Positions 36,541-45,793 are shown, counted from the stretch's first letter. The stretch is DNA of 64,000 bases from Camelimonas fluminis (GCF_014656355.1 NZ_BNCG01000001.1:700541-764540); one strand, 5' to 3'. A program made the numbers and translations. The notes: generated from the letters alone by a model not told the origin.

Positions 36541-37050
36541 ATGGACTCCCAGGAACTGCGGGCGATGCAGGCCCCGATCAAGGCGCGCTACAAGGATGCC
36601 CCCGACGCCGCCGTCATTACCCTGAAGGCGCAGGGCGCCATCGACGACCAGTCGATCTCCTGCAAGGTTGAGACCGGCCGCGCCATCGCCGCCGCTGGCC
36701 TGCATCCGCTCTCCGGTGGTTCCGGGCTGGAGCTGTGCTCTGGCGACATGCTGCTGGAATCGCTGGTGGCCTGCGCCGGCGTTACCCTGAAGGCCGTCTC
36801 CACCGCGCTGGAAATTCCGCTGCGCGCCGGCGTGGTCCGGGCTGAGGGCGAACTGGATTTTCGCGGCACCCTCGGCGTCGACAAGGAGGCTCCGGTGGGC
36901 TTCAGCGCCATTCGCCTGAGCTTCGATCTCGACACCGACGCGCCGCAGGAGAAGATCGACCAGCTCATCAAACTGACCGAGCGCTATTGCGTGGTGTTCC
37001 AGACGCTCAACAACAAACCGCAGCTGTCGGTGACCACCAACCGCAGCTGA
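36541..37050 (+). CDS. OsmC-family protein
   Basis: 169 residues from ATG 36541 (AGAGGAAACGACGTC). Two reactive-type Cys in the family positions: VACAGVT (about 80) and RYCVVFQTL (about 152). OsmC/Ohr proteins reduce organic peroxides through these thiols or transfer them on persulfides. Being directly behind a sulfonate-type importer suggests a role in sulfur chemistry or in coping with sulfur-linked oxidative stress (inference). A GC-rich hairpin follows. Confidence 0.88.
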   Translation: MDSQELRAMQAPIKARYKDAPDAAVITLKAQGAIDDQSISCKVETGRAIAAAGLHPLSGGSGLELCSGDMLLESLVACAGVTLKAVSTALEIPLRAGVVRAEGELDFRGTLGVDKEAPVGFSAIRLSFDLDTDAPQEKIDQLIKLTERYCVVFQTLNNKPQLSVTTNRS

Positions 37051-37059
37051 GGCTTCAGA

Positions 37060-37092
37060 ACAGCGCTCCGTTCATGCTGACCGGAGCGCTGT
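37060..37092. terminator. Bidirectional hairpin between convergent genes
   Basis: Perfect 11-bp stem ACAGCGCTCCG / CGGAGCGCTGT between the ends of the OsmC-like (+) and LysR (-) genes; no U-tract on either strand. Confidence 0.5.
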
Positions 37093-37147
37093 GGCGTCTG
37101 TCCGGCCTTCTCTTGCGCCATGCGGCGGCCCTGACGCAGCAATCCCG

Positions 37148-38137
37148 TCAGGCGTCTTCCTGTGAAAACCGCTGCCGGCGCCGCGAGAAATCCAGCGTCG
37201 CCGGCGCGCCGGCAATCAGTTGGCGCGCCGATTTCCAGACCATGGCGGCCGCTGGCCGCTGCTCGCCGTGGAAACGCACCAGCGTCAGGCTGGTGCGCAG
37301 GTCGAGCCCGTCGATGGGCCGCACAATGACATCCTCGCCATCATCGTCGTGGTGAATGTCGAACCAGCCCAGCGAAATGGCGATATTGCGCGACAGCCGG
37401 CCATAGCGCTCCACGGCGATGGGATGCCCTTCCGGCGGGCGGATGGTCAGCGCCCCGGCTTCGCGGACCGCCCGGCCAATGGCCACGGACAGCGGCGCGC
37501 CCAATGAGCGGTTGGGCATGACGATGCGCAACCCGTCAAGCGCCGTCGCCGGAATCGCATCCTGCTCCGCCAGCGGGTGCTCGCGGGGGATCTGCAGGCA
37601 CAACCGCCGTTCCGCCAGCGATTGCCGCTCCATGCCGCCCGGCCAGTCCGCTTCCGTCACCGCGTTGTCCGCCGCCGCCGTCACGTCGGCGGGCTCCACC
37701 AGCAACGCCAGATCCAGCTCCCGCCGCGACAGGTCGAGATAATGCCGCTCGTGCGTCTTGTCGAAGATGCGCAGGCGGATGTCGGCGTGGCTGGAGACCA
37801 GGGTGTCCATCATCCGTCGCCGTTCGGGAATGTGCAGCGTGTAGAACGGCGCGCCGATGCGCAGTTCGTTGTCGCGGATCTCCCGCGCCGCCTGATTGGC
37901 CCACGACGCTTCCGCCACCATGCGCCGGGCGTTGCCGAGAAACAGCCGCCCCTCCGCCGTGAGTTCGACCCGCCGGCTGGTGCGCTGGAACAGGGCGAAG
38001 CCCAGCCGCCGCTCGAATTCGCGGATTTGCGCCGACAGCGCCGGCTGCGAGACATGCAGCAATTGCGCCGCGCGCGTGAACGAACGCTCCTCGGCGACCG
38101 TCAGGAAATAGCGGAAGGGCGTGGCGTCGAGGTCCAT
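37148..38137 (-). CDS. LysR-family transcriptional regulator
   Basis: 329 residues. N-terminal winged HTH FRYFLTVAEERSFTRAAQLLHVSQPALSAQIREFERRLGFALFQRT (about 8-52), then a LysR effector domain with two Rossmann-like halves. Faces away from the acyl-CoA dehydrogenase gene at 38310 and toward the importer/OsmC genes. LysR proteins commonly regulate the divergent neighbour; candidate sites lie at 38238-38270. A role for sulfur- or acyl-responsive control is possible but not shown. Confidence 0.92.
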   Translation of the reverse strand: MDLDATPFRYFLTVAEERSFTRAAQLLHVSQPALSAQIREFERRLGFALFQRTSRRVELTAEGRLFLGNARRMVAEASWANQAAREIRDNELRIGAPFYTLHIPERRRMMDTLVSSHADIRLRIFDKTHERHYLDLSRRELDLALLVEPADVTAAADNAVTEADWPGGMERQSLAERRLCLQIPREHPLAEQDAIPATALDGLRIVMPNRSLGAPLSVAIGRAVREAGALTIRPPEGHPIAVERYGRLSRNIAISLGWFDIHHDDDGEDVIVRPIDGLDLRTSLTLVRFHGEQRPAAAMVWKSARQLIAGAPATLDFSRRRQRFSQEDA

Positions 38138-38237
38138 GGCGAAGTGTCCGTGGCGTTCAGGCGGATAACGCGGGTCGTGAGTCTGTCACGCGGCGGCGAT
38201 CTATAACAGGTCTGGATCGTCGGCGCGATAAATCAAA

Positions 38238-38270
38238 ATTGGACGTAAGGTTCGCGCTATCCAATCATAG
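38238..38270. promoter_or_regulatory. Candidate LysR-binding region between divergent genes
   Basis: ATTGGA-N16-TCCAAT (38238-38265) is a perfect inverted repeat, overlapped at its right arm by CTAT-CCAATC-ATAG (38257-38270), another perfect palindrome with LysR-box proportions. Located 40-70 bp before the acyl-CoA dehydrogenase start and 100 bp before the LysR start. Confidence 0.5.
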
Positions 38271-38309
38271 GAATGAAGCATTGATTGCAGACAGCGAGGA
38301 AACGCCCGC

Positions 38310-39605
38310 ATGGCATGGGATTTTGAAACCGATCCGGAATTTCAGCTTGAGCTGGACTGGATTGACCGGTTCATGACCGAGGAGGTCGAGCCGCTCGATT
38401 ATCTCGATCTCGAGGCTTATGACGTGCGCTGCCCGAAGCGCAATGCGCTGGTGAAGCCGCTGCAGAAGATCGTCAAGGAGCGCGGTCTGTGGGCCTGTCA
38501 CCTCGGGCCGGAGCTGGGCGGTCCTGGTTACGGCCAAGTCAAGCTGGCGCTGATGAACGAGATCCTCGGTCGCTCCAAGTTCGGTCCGATCGTTTTTGGC
38601 TGTCAGGCGCCTGATTCCGGCAACTCCGAGATTCTCGCCCACTACGGCACGCCGGCCCAGAAGGAGCGGTATCTCAAGCCGCTTCTGAACAACGACATCG
38701 TCTCCTGCTTCTCCATGACGGAAGTGCAGGGCGGCGCGGACCCCAAGGTGTTCACCACCAGCGCCGTGCTGGAGGGCGACGAATGGGTCATCAATGGCGA
38801 AAAGTGGTTCTCGTCCCACGCTCACGTCGCCAGTTTCTACCTGCTGATGGCCGTGACAGACCCGGACGCCGGTGAATACCGCCGCCTGTCGACCTTCATT
38901 ATTCCGGCCGATACCCCCGGCATCGAGATGGTTCGCAACATGCCGGTCGGCCACCACGGCCAGCCTGGCCACGCCTGGCTGCGCCTGACCAATGTGCGCG
39001 TGCCGAAGGATCACCTGCTTGGCGAGCGCGGCGGCGGTTTTGTCGTGGCCCAGACGCGCCTCGGCGGCGGGCGCATCCACCACGCCATGCGAACCATCGG
39101 CCAGGTGCGCCGCGCCTTCGACATGATGTGCGAGCGCGTTCTCAGCCGCACCACCCAGGGCACGCTGCTGGCTGAAAAGCAGATGGTGCAGGAGAAGATC
39201 GCTGACAGCTGGGCCGAGATCGAGCAGTTCCGCCTGCTGGTCCTGCGCACCGCTTGGAAGATCGACAAGTACAAGGACTATCTGGCTGTTCGCAAGGATA
39301 TCGGCGCGATCAAGGCGCTGATGCCCAAGGTGTTCCACGACGTGGCCTCCCGCGCCCTGCACATTCACGGTTCGCTGGGCGTGACCCCGGACATGCCGTT
39401 TGCCGAGCAGGTGATCGAGAGCTTCCACATGGGTCTGGCCGACGGCCCGGCCGAGGTGCACAAGGTCACTGTCGCCCGCCAGGTGCTGCGCGACTACGAG
39501 GCGACCAGCGGCAAGTTCCCCACGCGCTACATCCCGCATCTGCGCGAGGCGGCGCTGGCCAAATACGGCAGTCTGCTCGCCGAAATCGAAGCCAGGGCTG
39601 CCTGA
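38310..39605 (+). CDS. Acyl-CoA dehydrogenase family protein (ACAD11-like)
   Basis: 431 residues, GAGGAAACGCCCGC before the ATG. Fold complete: FGCQAPDSGNSEILAHYG, FSMTEVQGGADPKVFT, INGEKWFSSHAHV, C-terminal HIHGSLGVTPDMPFAEQVIE and LADGPAEVHK. Same subgroup as the 26128-27354 gene (PDSGN/PDTGN and DGP.EVH motifs). Catalyses alpha,beta-dehydrogenation of an unknown acyl-CoA with electrons to ETF. Divergent from LysR. Confidence 0.92.
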   Translation: MAWDFETDPEFQLELDWIDRFMTEEVEPLDYLDLEAYDVRCPKRNALVKPLQKIVKERGLWACHLGPELGGPGYGQVKLALMNEILGRSKFGPIVFGCQAPDSGNSEILAHYGTPAQKERYLKPLLNNDIVSCFSMTEVQGGADPKVFTTSAVLEGDEWVINGEKWFSSHAHVASFYLLMAVTDPDAGEYRRLSTFIIPADTPGIEMVRNMPVGHHGQPGHAWLRLTNVRVPKDHLLGERGGGFVVAQTRLGGGRIHHAMRTIGQVRRAFDMMCERVLSRTTQGTLLAEKQMVQEKIADSWAEIEQFRLLVLRTAWKIDKYKDYLAVRKDIGAIKALMPKVFHDVASRALHIHGSLGVTPDMPFAEQVIESFHMGLADGPAEVHKVTVARQVLRDYEATSGKFPTRYIPHLREAALAKYGSLLAEIEARAA

Positions 39606-39628
39606 GCGGACTTTGGGACCAGGGTAGG

Positions 39629-39660
39629 GCGCGGCGTCCGTTTGCGACGCCGCGCGGTTT
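39629..39660 (+). terminator. Probable terminator after acyl-CoA dehydrogenase
   Basis: 10-bp stem GCGCGGCGTC / GACGCCGCGC, loop of 7, followed by GGTTT only; weak U-tract. Confidence 0.6.
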
Positions 39661-39786
39661 GCCAGATGATTGGCGGATGGTCACAATCATCCACATCAGC
39701 ATCATTCACATCGCCAGCCGGCGTTTGCGTCTGGCGATGCGCCGGGAAAACCTGGCCGACCTGGCCGCCGCAACGTGAGGAACGCC

Positions 39787-41013
39787 ATGAACGCCGCTCC
39801 GCGCAACGCCCCGATCATGAGCCGTCGCCGCGCCCTGCTGGTCGCGGGCGTCGCGGCGTGGATCGCCGCCGGCCTGGGCGGCGCCGCCGCCGCCGAAACG
39901 GGCGACATTCGGATCGGCCAGACCATGCCGTTCAGCGGCGTCGCTTCGGCCTATGGCATTATTGGCCAGGTCGAGGGAGCCTGGCTGCGCAAGATCAATG
40001 CGGAGCAGGGCGGCGTAAACGGCCGCAAGGTCAATCTCATCAGCCTCGACGACGCCTATTCGCCGCCAAAGACCGTGGAGCAGACCCGCAAGCTGGTGGA
40101 GCAGGAGAATGTGCTCGCCATCTTCGGCAGCGTCGGCACGCCGACCAATCTGGCGGTGCACAAATATCTCAACAACCGCAAGGTTCCGCACCTTTTCGTC
40201 TCCAGCGGCGCGAGTTTCTGGAACCAGCCTGAGAAATACCCCTGGACCATCGGCTGGCAGATTGACTACGAGAGCGAAGGCAAGGTCTACGGCAAATATG
40301 TGCTGAAGGAAAAGCCGGACGCGAAGGTCGCCATTCTTTACCAGCATGATGATTCCGGCCGCGACTACATTCGCGGTTTCAAGGAAGGGCTGGGCGCGAA
40401 CGCCAAAAAGATGATCGTCGCCGAGGCGAGCTACCAGATCACCGATCCCACGGTGGATTCCCAGATCATCGCCCTGCGCAATTCCGGCGCCGACGTGCTG
40501 TTCACCCACGCCACGCCCAAATTCGGCGCCCAGGCCATCCGCAAGATCTACGAGATCGGCTGGAAGCCGCTGCACGTTCTCTCCAGCACCACCAACACCA
40601 TCGCCGGCACCCTGAAGCCGGCCGGATTCGAGAAGTCACAGGGCGTTGTATCCGGCTTCCTTATCAAGGACCCGGGCGACCCGACGTGGAAGGATGATCC
40701 GGAAGTCCGCGACTATCTGGCGTTCATGAAGAGTTATGCGCCCAATCTCGACGCCTATGACACCTGGGCGGTCTGGGGTTACACCATGGCCCAGGGGCTG
40801 GTGCAGACGCTGCGCCAGGCGGGCCAGGACGTGACGCCCGAAAACATCATGAAGCAGGCGCGCAACCTCAACTTCAAGCCGGCCATGACGCTCCCCGGCA
40901 TCGTCGCCAAAACCGGGCCGAACCGGAATGTGCCGATCCAGGCCATGCAGTTGGCCCGTTTCGAGGGCGATCGCTGGAAACTGTCCGGCGACGTGATCGC
41001 CGTCGCGGAATAG
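39787..41013 (+). CDS. Orphan LivK-type ABC substrate-binding protein 1
   Basis: 408 residues from ATG 39787 (GTGAGGAACGCC). Signal sequence with SRRRALLVAG (Tat-like), cleavage near AAA at 36. Mature part IRIGQTMPFSGVASAYGIIGQ, DDAYSPPKTVEQTRKLVEQ and YQHDDSGRDYIRGFKEGLG is typical of the LivK subgroup linked to aromatic or other carboxylates. No permease or ATPase gene is adjacent, so it must share an importer encoded elsewhere (for example the 6185-9851 one) or act as a sensor. Closely related in motif layout to the 50347 protein. Confidence 0.92.
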   Translation: MNAAPRNAPIMSRRRALLVAGVAAWIAAGLGGAAAAETGDIRIGQTMPFSGVASAYGIIGQVEGAWLRKINAEQGGVNGRKVNLISLDDAYSPPKTVEQTRKLVEQENVLAIFGSVGTPTNLAVHKYLNNRKVPHLFVSSGASFWNQPEKYPWTIGWQIDYESEGKVYGKYVLKEKPDAKVAILYQHDDSGRDYIRGFKEGLGANAKKMIVAEASYQITDPTVDSQIIALRNSGADVLFTHATPKFGAQAIRKIYEIGWKPLHVLSSTTNTIAGTLKPAGFEKSQGVVSGFLIKDPGDPTWKDDPEVRDYLAFMKSYAPNLDAYDTWAVWGYTMAQGLVQTLRQAGQDVTPENIMKQARNLNFKPAMTLPGIVAKTGPNRNVPIQAMQLARFEGDRWKLSGDVIAVAE

Positions 41014-41384
41014 GCGACATGGCCTTTTCTGAGGGGTGGACGTCGTGCTGTCTCAGGAGCAGCGCGCGATCAACGCGTGGCGCCTTAACCCGGCAAGTCA
41101 GGCCCGTTGGTCTGCGGTGAGGGCAAAGTGACTGCATCCGGCTGCGCGCCGCACGCCCCCGCGTGCACATGCGGCAGACGGATTTGAGCATTGCAGGTTG
41201 TGAATACGTCAGCATCCTCGCGGTCTGCTGCAGGGTGCGTGAAGCAACGGATATGGCGTGTCCAGGTGTTGACGGGTTTTTATCCGGTATTTTCATGAAC
41301 CGGATGTATGGTTGTTTGAGATTTGTGTAGTCCCGGGCGCAACAACGACGCCTGGTCTGATGGAAACGGTTTGGGAGGAAATTC
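41014..41384. other. Intergenic region; no gene recognised
   Basis: 370 bp between an orphan binding protein and an SDR gene. Part of 41080-41165 weakly resembles the dispersed repeat (opposite strand CCTCACCGCAGACC..GGGTTAAGGCGC) but too diverged to call. Confidence 0.4.
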
Positions 41385-42200
41385 ATGAAGGATCTGGCCG
41401 GCAAGGTTGCGGTGATTACTGGCGGGGCCAGCGGCATTGGTTATGCGACGGCGGAATCGCTCGCCCGGGAGGGCGTCAGGCTTGTGCTGGCCGACATCGA
41501 GCAGGGGGCGCTCGACCGCGCCGTCGCCCAGCTTGCGGCCTCTGGCGCGGAGGTGATTGGCGTGCGCACGGATGTGGCCGATCGCGCCGCTGTGGAGGCG
41601 CTGGCCGACGCCGCATGGGAGCGGTTCGGCGCGGTGCACATCGTCTTCAACAACGCCGGCGTCGGCGTGTTTGGTCCCGTGCACGAAATGAGCCACGCGG
41701 ACTGGCAATGGACGGTGAACGTCAATCTGTGGGGGCCGGTGCACGGAGTGGAAGTATTCATGCCGCGGATGATCGGGCAGAATCAGGGTGGCCATTTCCT
41801 GTTCACCGCGTCATTCGCCGGTCTCATCAGCAACCGCAATCTGGCGCCCTATTCGGTGACGAAGGCGGCGGTAGTGTCCCTGGCTGAGTGCGTCGCCAAG
41901 GACGGCAAGCCATTCAATATTGGCGCGTCCGTGCTGTGCCCCATGCGGGTCGCCACCGCCATTGATGAAAGCCACCGTAACCGCCCGGCCGAGTTTGGCG
42001 GGCCCGAAGCCGTGAAGCCATATACCGACAGGGATTCCGGGGCGCTTGAAGGTCGTACGCTTGACGTGAAAGCCGTAGGCGACATGGTGGTCGGAGCCAT
42101 GCGACGCGGCGATCTTTACATCATCACCCACAAGGAAACCGAAATCTTCCTGAGCCGGCGTTCCGGGCGCCTTCAGGAGGCCATTGCCCACGCCGTTTGA
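41385..42200 (+). CDS. SDR-family oxidoreductase
   Basis: 271 residues, GGGAGGAAATTC before the ATG. TGGASGIGYATA near residue 12-20, NNAGVGVFG, catalytic Y and K in APYSVTKAAVV (about 157-161). The C-terminal extension of ~70 residues (VGAMRRGDLYIITHKETEIFLSRR) is found in SDRs acting on bulky lipophilic ketones or steroids; substrate unknown. Single gene after the orphan binding protein. Confidence 0.9.
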   Translation: MKDLAGKVAVITGGASGIGYATAESLAREGVRLVLADIEQGALDRAVAQLAASGAEVIGVRTDVADRAAVEALADAAWERFGAVHIVFNNAGVGVFGPVHEMSHADWQWTVNVNLWGPVHGVEVFMPRMIGQNQGGHFLFTASFAGLISNRNLAPYSVTKAAVVSLAECVAKDGKPFNIGASVLCPMRVATAIDESHRNRPAEFGGPEAVKPYTDRDSGALEGRTLDVKAVGDMVVGAMRRGDLYIITHKETEIFLSRRSGRLQEAIAHAV

Positions 42201-42409
42201 GCCAATCCGGCGCGAACACCTCTCGCGCCTGGCATGGCGGGGGATCTCGCGGGATCGGGCGGCGCATGGCGATGCGCCGCCGGCTGCCTGAATGGGGAAG
42301 CTGCGAGGGGGTAAACCGGCAAGCGGGCAGGGTGGGTCAGTCAGCTTTGCAGGAAGGCCGGCGCTGCGCCGGTGTTGCCGGTCAGAACCCGTTCGGCTGC
42401 GGCGGGATG

Positions 42410-42600
42410 CGGATGCCCACGCGAACTGGCGCCCACTGCGCAGACGCGGCTCATGGCAAAACCGGTGAGCCAGACGACCGGATTTTGGTGGGGGCATTGG
42501 TGGCGCATGGCGTTTCCTGCAAGGGGATGCGCCACACAGATGCGCGCTTTGCAGGTCGCGGGGGCGCCTCATCGTCATCTGGCGCGATGCGTCCCTGGTT
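42410..42600 (+). repeat. Dispersed intergenic repeat, copy C
   Basis: GGCGCATGGCGTTTCCTGCA followed by a variable part and CTTTGCAGGTCGCGGGGGCG then CATCGTCATC aligns with copy B; the left part (AAAACCGGTGAGCCAGACGA..TTTTGGTGG) aligns with the flank of B. Elsewhere in the 42201-42904 gap I see no gene. Confidence 0.6.
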
Positions 42601-42904
42601 TCAGGCCTGAAGTAGATCGTTTTGGTCGGAAATAATGTGAATGGCTAATATTCCCATCCACAGACTCCCGCTGGAGCGAAGCCGTTTATGACTTGGTCAT
42701 GAGCCAGGCCCCAGACGTAATCAGGGCCAGGATGATGCTCAACCCAGGTGACGGGTGGAACGGGAGAGCTGGAAAAAACGCCTGCTCCCCCCAAGGGCCC
42801 ATGCGTTCCCGGTATCGAACCGCAAGTCATGCCGGCGCTGCGGGAATGATAATGCGCCGACCATCTGCAAATTGTAATTGCAGTTAGGTGACTGAGGGCA
42901 GCCG

Positions 42905-43078
42905 TTACTGCCCTTCAGTCTCGTTGATGAGCTGTTCAACTGCGCCAATGGCAAGTTCCAGCTCGCCGATGCGCTGGATCGCCGAGCGCGCTGGCGTTGC
43001 CTTGGACTGGGCCGCGCGCTCGATAATGTCGCGCTGCTCTGCTTTGAGGCGTTCGAGGAGTTCTTCAAGTTCAGCCAT
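42905..43078 (-). CDS. Small 57-residue helical protein
   Basis: A complete small frame (ATG at 43078, TAA at 42905) encoding MAELEELLERLKAEQRDIIE... ending INETEGQ. Glu/Leu/Lys heptad-like pattern with no Pro in the first 25 residues suggests a short coiled coil. The Shine-Dalgarno sequence is weak, but codon choice is coding-like and the AT-rich DNA upstream (43079-43130) may carry its promoter. Not a recognised family; similar small coiled-coil genes are common in phages and islands. Confidence 0.55.
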   Translation of the reverse strand: MAELEELLERLKAEQRDIIERAAQSKATPARSAIQRIGELELAIGAVEQLINETEGQ

Positions 43079-43541
43079 GTGTTGCGTTTAATACGATACC
43101 ATTTGTAATTCAAGGCGTTCTTTCGCATCGGCGACGGACTTTTGCGGAATTTGTTCACAGCGAAGCGCGCCTGTTTTTTCAGCAGACAGGCCGGGGACAG
43201 CGCGAGCCGCCTGGTGACGTCGGCGCTCTTCAAGGAGATTGATCAACGGATACAGGGTCGTTTTATGCTGTTGCCCAGAAGATATGGCGATTGACGCGCC
43301 GGCGTATCGCGCAAGTGTATATTTATAATAATTCTATATTTCATATTTGGGTAATGACTGGTGCTTCCGTTGAGTTTTATGCGTCAATGCGGGGTATTTC
43401 TGGCTGGATTTGCATTGCCCGGCGGGCGCCGGAGCCACGCGCCCCAGGATTCATGGCGGGTGGACATGGGCGGGCGGCTGGTTCATGTTGCCATATAACA
43501 TATAACAACAGGCATCTTGCGAGCAGGGAAGGCTTACGCCG
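43079..43541. other. Intergenic, locally AT-rich region
   Basis: 460 bp between the small helical gene and the monooxygenase. An AT-rich patch at 43315-43360 (TATTTATAATAATTCTATAT) and CATATAACATATAACAACAG at 43493-43512, a 9-bp direct repeat of ATATAACA type, may hold the monooxygenase promoter. No gene seen. Confidence 0.4.
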
Positions 43542-45089
43542 ATGACGCTTGAGGTGGCGCAGGACCGGGATGACGCGCAGGGCTCTCCTGTTGATGAGGG
43601 GCAACGGCGCGGCGCGCGCGCCGGCGCAGTTGATCATGTCGACGTGCTGGTTGTCGGCGCCGGGATCTCGGGCATCGGCGCCGCCTGGCATCTGCGGCGT
43701 CAATGTCCGGATCTGCGCTTCATGGTGGTGGAGCGCGCGCAAAGTTTCGGCGGCACCTGGCTCACGCACAAATACCCCGGCGTGCGCTCCGACAGTGATC
43801 TTTACACCTTCGGCTATCGCTTCAAGCCCTGGACCGGAGCGCCGATCGCCACCTCGGAAGAGATCCTGCGCTACATGAAAGAGGTCATCGCCGAAAACGA
43901 TCTCGACCGGCATATCCAGTATCGCACGGCGGTCGAAAGCGCCTCCTGGGACAGCGCCCACAATCGCTGGACCGTGGAGATGCGCGATCTGACCTCCGGG
44001 GAGGTGCGGACGGTGCGCGCCCGTTTCCTCTGGATGTGTCAGGGCTATTACCGGCATGAGAAGGGTTACACGCCCGAATGGCCGGGCATGGCCGATTTCC
44101 GGGGGCGAATCGTTCACCCCCAGGAGTGGCCGGACGATCTCGATGTCGCGGGCAAGAAGGTGGTGGTGATTGGGTCGGGCGCGACGGCGGCGACGCTGGT
44201 GCCGGCGCTGGCGGGAAAATGCGCCGGCGTCACCATGCTGCAGCGCTCGCCGACCTATTTCATGACGGGTCGCAACGCCAATGAGCTGGCTGATACGTTG
44301 CGTCAGCTTGAGGTCAAGGAAGAGTGGATTCACGAGATCGTCCGCCGCAAGATCCTCCTCGACCAGAAGGCGTTCGCCGATCGCGCGGCGGCGCAGCCAG
44401 ACGCGGTGCGGGCCGATCTGCTCGCCAATGTGCGCCTGCATCTGGGTGACGCCGCGCCAGTGGAGCCGCACTTTGCGCCGACCTACCGGCCGTGGCGGCA
44501 GCGCATCGCCTTCGTGCCGGACGGCGATCTGTTCACCGCTATCCGCGATGGCAAGGCCAGCGTCGTCACCGACCGCATCCGCAGCTTCACGCCGGATGGC
44601 ATTGCGCTTGAATCCGGCGACGTGCTGGAGGCCGACGTGATCGTCACCGCCACCGGCTTCAACCTCAACGTACTGGGCGACGTGGCTTTCACCATTGATG
44701 GCAAACCGCTGGATTTTGCTGACACGGTGACCTGGCGTGGGCTGATGTTCACCGGCATGCCCAACATGGTCTGGGTGTTTGGCTACTTCCGCGCCAGCTG
44801 GACCTTGCGCGTCGACATCATCGCCGATTTCGTCTGCCGCCTGCTGCGTCACATGCAGGAGATGGGGGTGGAGCGGGTCACGCCGCAGTTGCGCCCCGAG
44901 GACCAGGACATGCGTTTGTCGCCCTGGGTGGATGCGGACGATTTCAATCCTGGCTATCTCCTGCGCGGCCTGCACCTGTTGCCGAAACAGGGCGACCGGC
45001 CGGAGTGGCGCCACACTCAGGACTACTGGCTGGACAAGGACATTCTGCCCGCCGTCGATCTGGACGAAACCACCCTGCGCTACGCCTGA
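43542..45089 (+). CDS. Flavin-dependent Baeyer-Villiger-type monooxygenase
   Basis: 515 residues, GGGAAGG upstream of the ATG. FAD Rossmann motif VGAGISGIGAAW (38-49), FGGTW and YPGVRSDSDL, then the Baeyer-Villiger fingerprint FRGRIVHPQEWP (186-197, F-x-G-x3-H-x3-W-P), NADPH motif VIGSGATAATL (about 209-219) and TATGF. Inserts one oxygen next to a ketone using NADPH and O2, giving esters or lactones; some relatives are flavin N-hydroxylating enzymes. Converges with the TetR gene (8-bp gap). Confidence 0.92.
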   Translation: MTLEVAQDRDDAQGSPVDEGQRRGARAGAVDHVDVLVVGAGISGIGAAWHLRRQCPDLRFMVVERAQSFGGTWLTHKYPGVRSDSDLYTFGYRFKPWTGAPIATSEEILRYMKEVIAENDLDRHIQYRTAVESASWDSAHNRWTVEMRDLTSGEVRTVRARFLWMCQGYYRHEKGYTPEWPGMADFRGRIVHPQEWPDDLDVAGKKVVVIGSGATAATLVPALAGKCAGVTMLQRSPTYFMTGRNANELADTLRQLEVKEEWIHEIVRRKILLDQKAFADRAAAQPDAVRADLLANVRLHLGDAAPVEPHFAPTYRPWRQRIAFVPDGDLFTAIRDGKASVVTDRIRSFTPDGIALESGDVLEADVIVTATGFNLNVLGDVAFTIDGKPLDFADTVTWRGLMFTGMPNMVWVFGYFRASWTLRVDIIADFVCRLLRHMQEMGVERVTPQLRPEDQDMRLSPWVDADDFNPGYLLRGLHLLPKQGDRPEWRHTQDYWLDKDILPAVDLDETTLRYA

Positions 45090-45097
45090 GGCGGGCT

Positions 45098-45793
45098 TCA
45101 GCCGTGCGGAAACGGCGCGCTCATGCGGGCGCGCACCGTGGCGCGCCCGGCGTCCGTCACCATGGACAGCAGCACAAGCCCGAAGCCGTAGCTGAACTGG
45201 TGGTGTAGCTGGGCGAGCGAGGCCCGGCCCTCCACCCAGAAATACAGGGCGCCGCGGGCGATGGCGGCCAGGGCGCCAGCCGCCGCCTCGTGGTCGAGGT
45301 CAGGCGTCAGCGCGCCAGCGGCCTGGGCCTGGCGCACCAGCCGAATCCAGAAGGCGTGGCGGGGGCGGCTGAAGCTGACGTAGAGCTGGCCGTCGCGCTC
45401 GCTCAGCCGCATCAACGCCTTGTAATAGTCGGGTTGACGCGCGTAGAGGCCGGTCGCGACATCAATGGCCTCAAAGAATATTCCCACCGGTCCGGCCCCG
45501 GCCCGGGCCGCCACGAGCGCATCATACCGGGCCATGTCGACATCGAAGATGTGGTCGAAGATCGCCGCCCGGTTGCCAAACAGATTGTAGACCGTCGCCG
45601 GGCTGACGCTGGCGCGGCGGGCGATCGCCTCGACGGTCACGCCGTCAATTCCTGCTTCCCGGATAATGTCGGACGCCGCCGTGACAATCCGGTTGCGGCG
45701 CTCCTGCTTGCCGGCTTCGTGGCCGGAAAGGACGCTGGACGCGACGGCGTTGGCGGCGGTGTCGATGCAGGGCGGGGCCATCAGCTCAATCAT
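45098..45793 (-). CDS. TetR-family transcriptional regulator
   Basis: 231 residues from the ATG at 45793; the ATG at 45781 is also possible and neither has a clear ribosome site. HTH: RNRIVTAASDIIREAGIDGVTVEAIARRASVSPATVYNLFGNRAAIF (about 33-80) followed by a helical effector domain with WFVEGRASL-type C-terminal helices. Divergent from the ThDP-enzyme gene and convergent with the monooxygenase; a perfect palindrome at 45879-45896 within a strong promoter is its likely operator. Confidence 0.9.
   Translation of the reverse strand: MIELMAPPCIDTAANAVASSVLSGHEAGKQERRNRIVTAASDIIREAGIDGVTVEAIARRASVSPATVYNLFGNRAAIFDHIFDVDMARYDALVAARAGAGPVGIFFEAIDVATGLYARQPDYYKALMRLSERDGQLYVSFSRPRHAFWIRLVRQAQAAGALTPDLDHEAAAGALAAIARGALYFWVEGRASLAQLHHQFSYGFGLVLLSMVTDAGRATVRARMSAPFPHG

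Noticed and set aside
42739-43233. 164-codon minus-strand frame overlapping the small coiled-coil gene
   Set aside because: Ser/Arg/Asn-rich nonsense-like composition; the 57-codon frame inside it has coding-like codons and a coherent helix pattern.
43377-45014. 545-codon minus-strand frame over the monooxygenase
   Set aside because: Shadow of the flavoprotein gene, which carries the full motif set.
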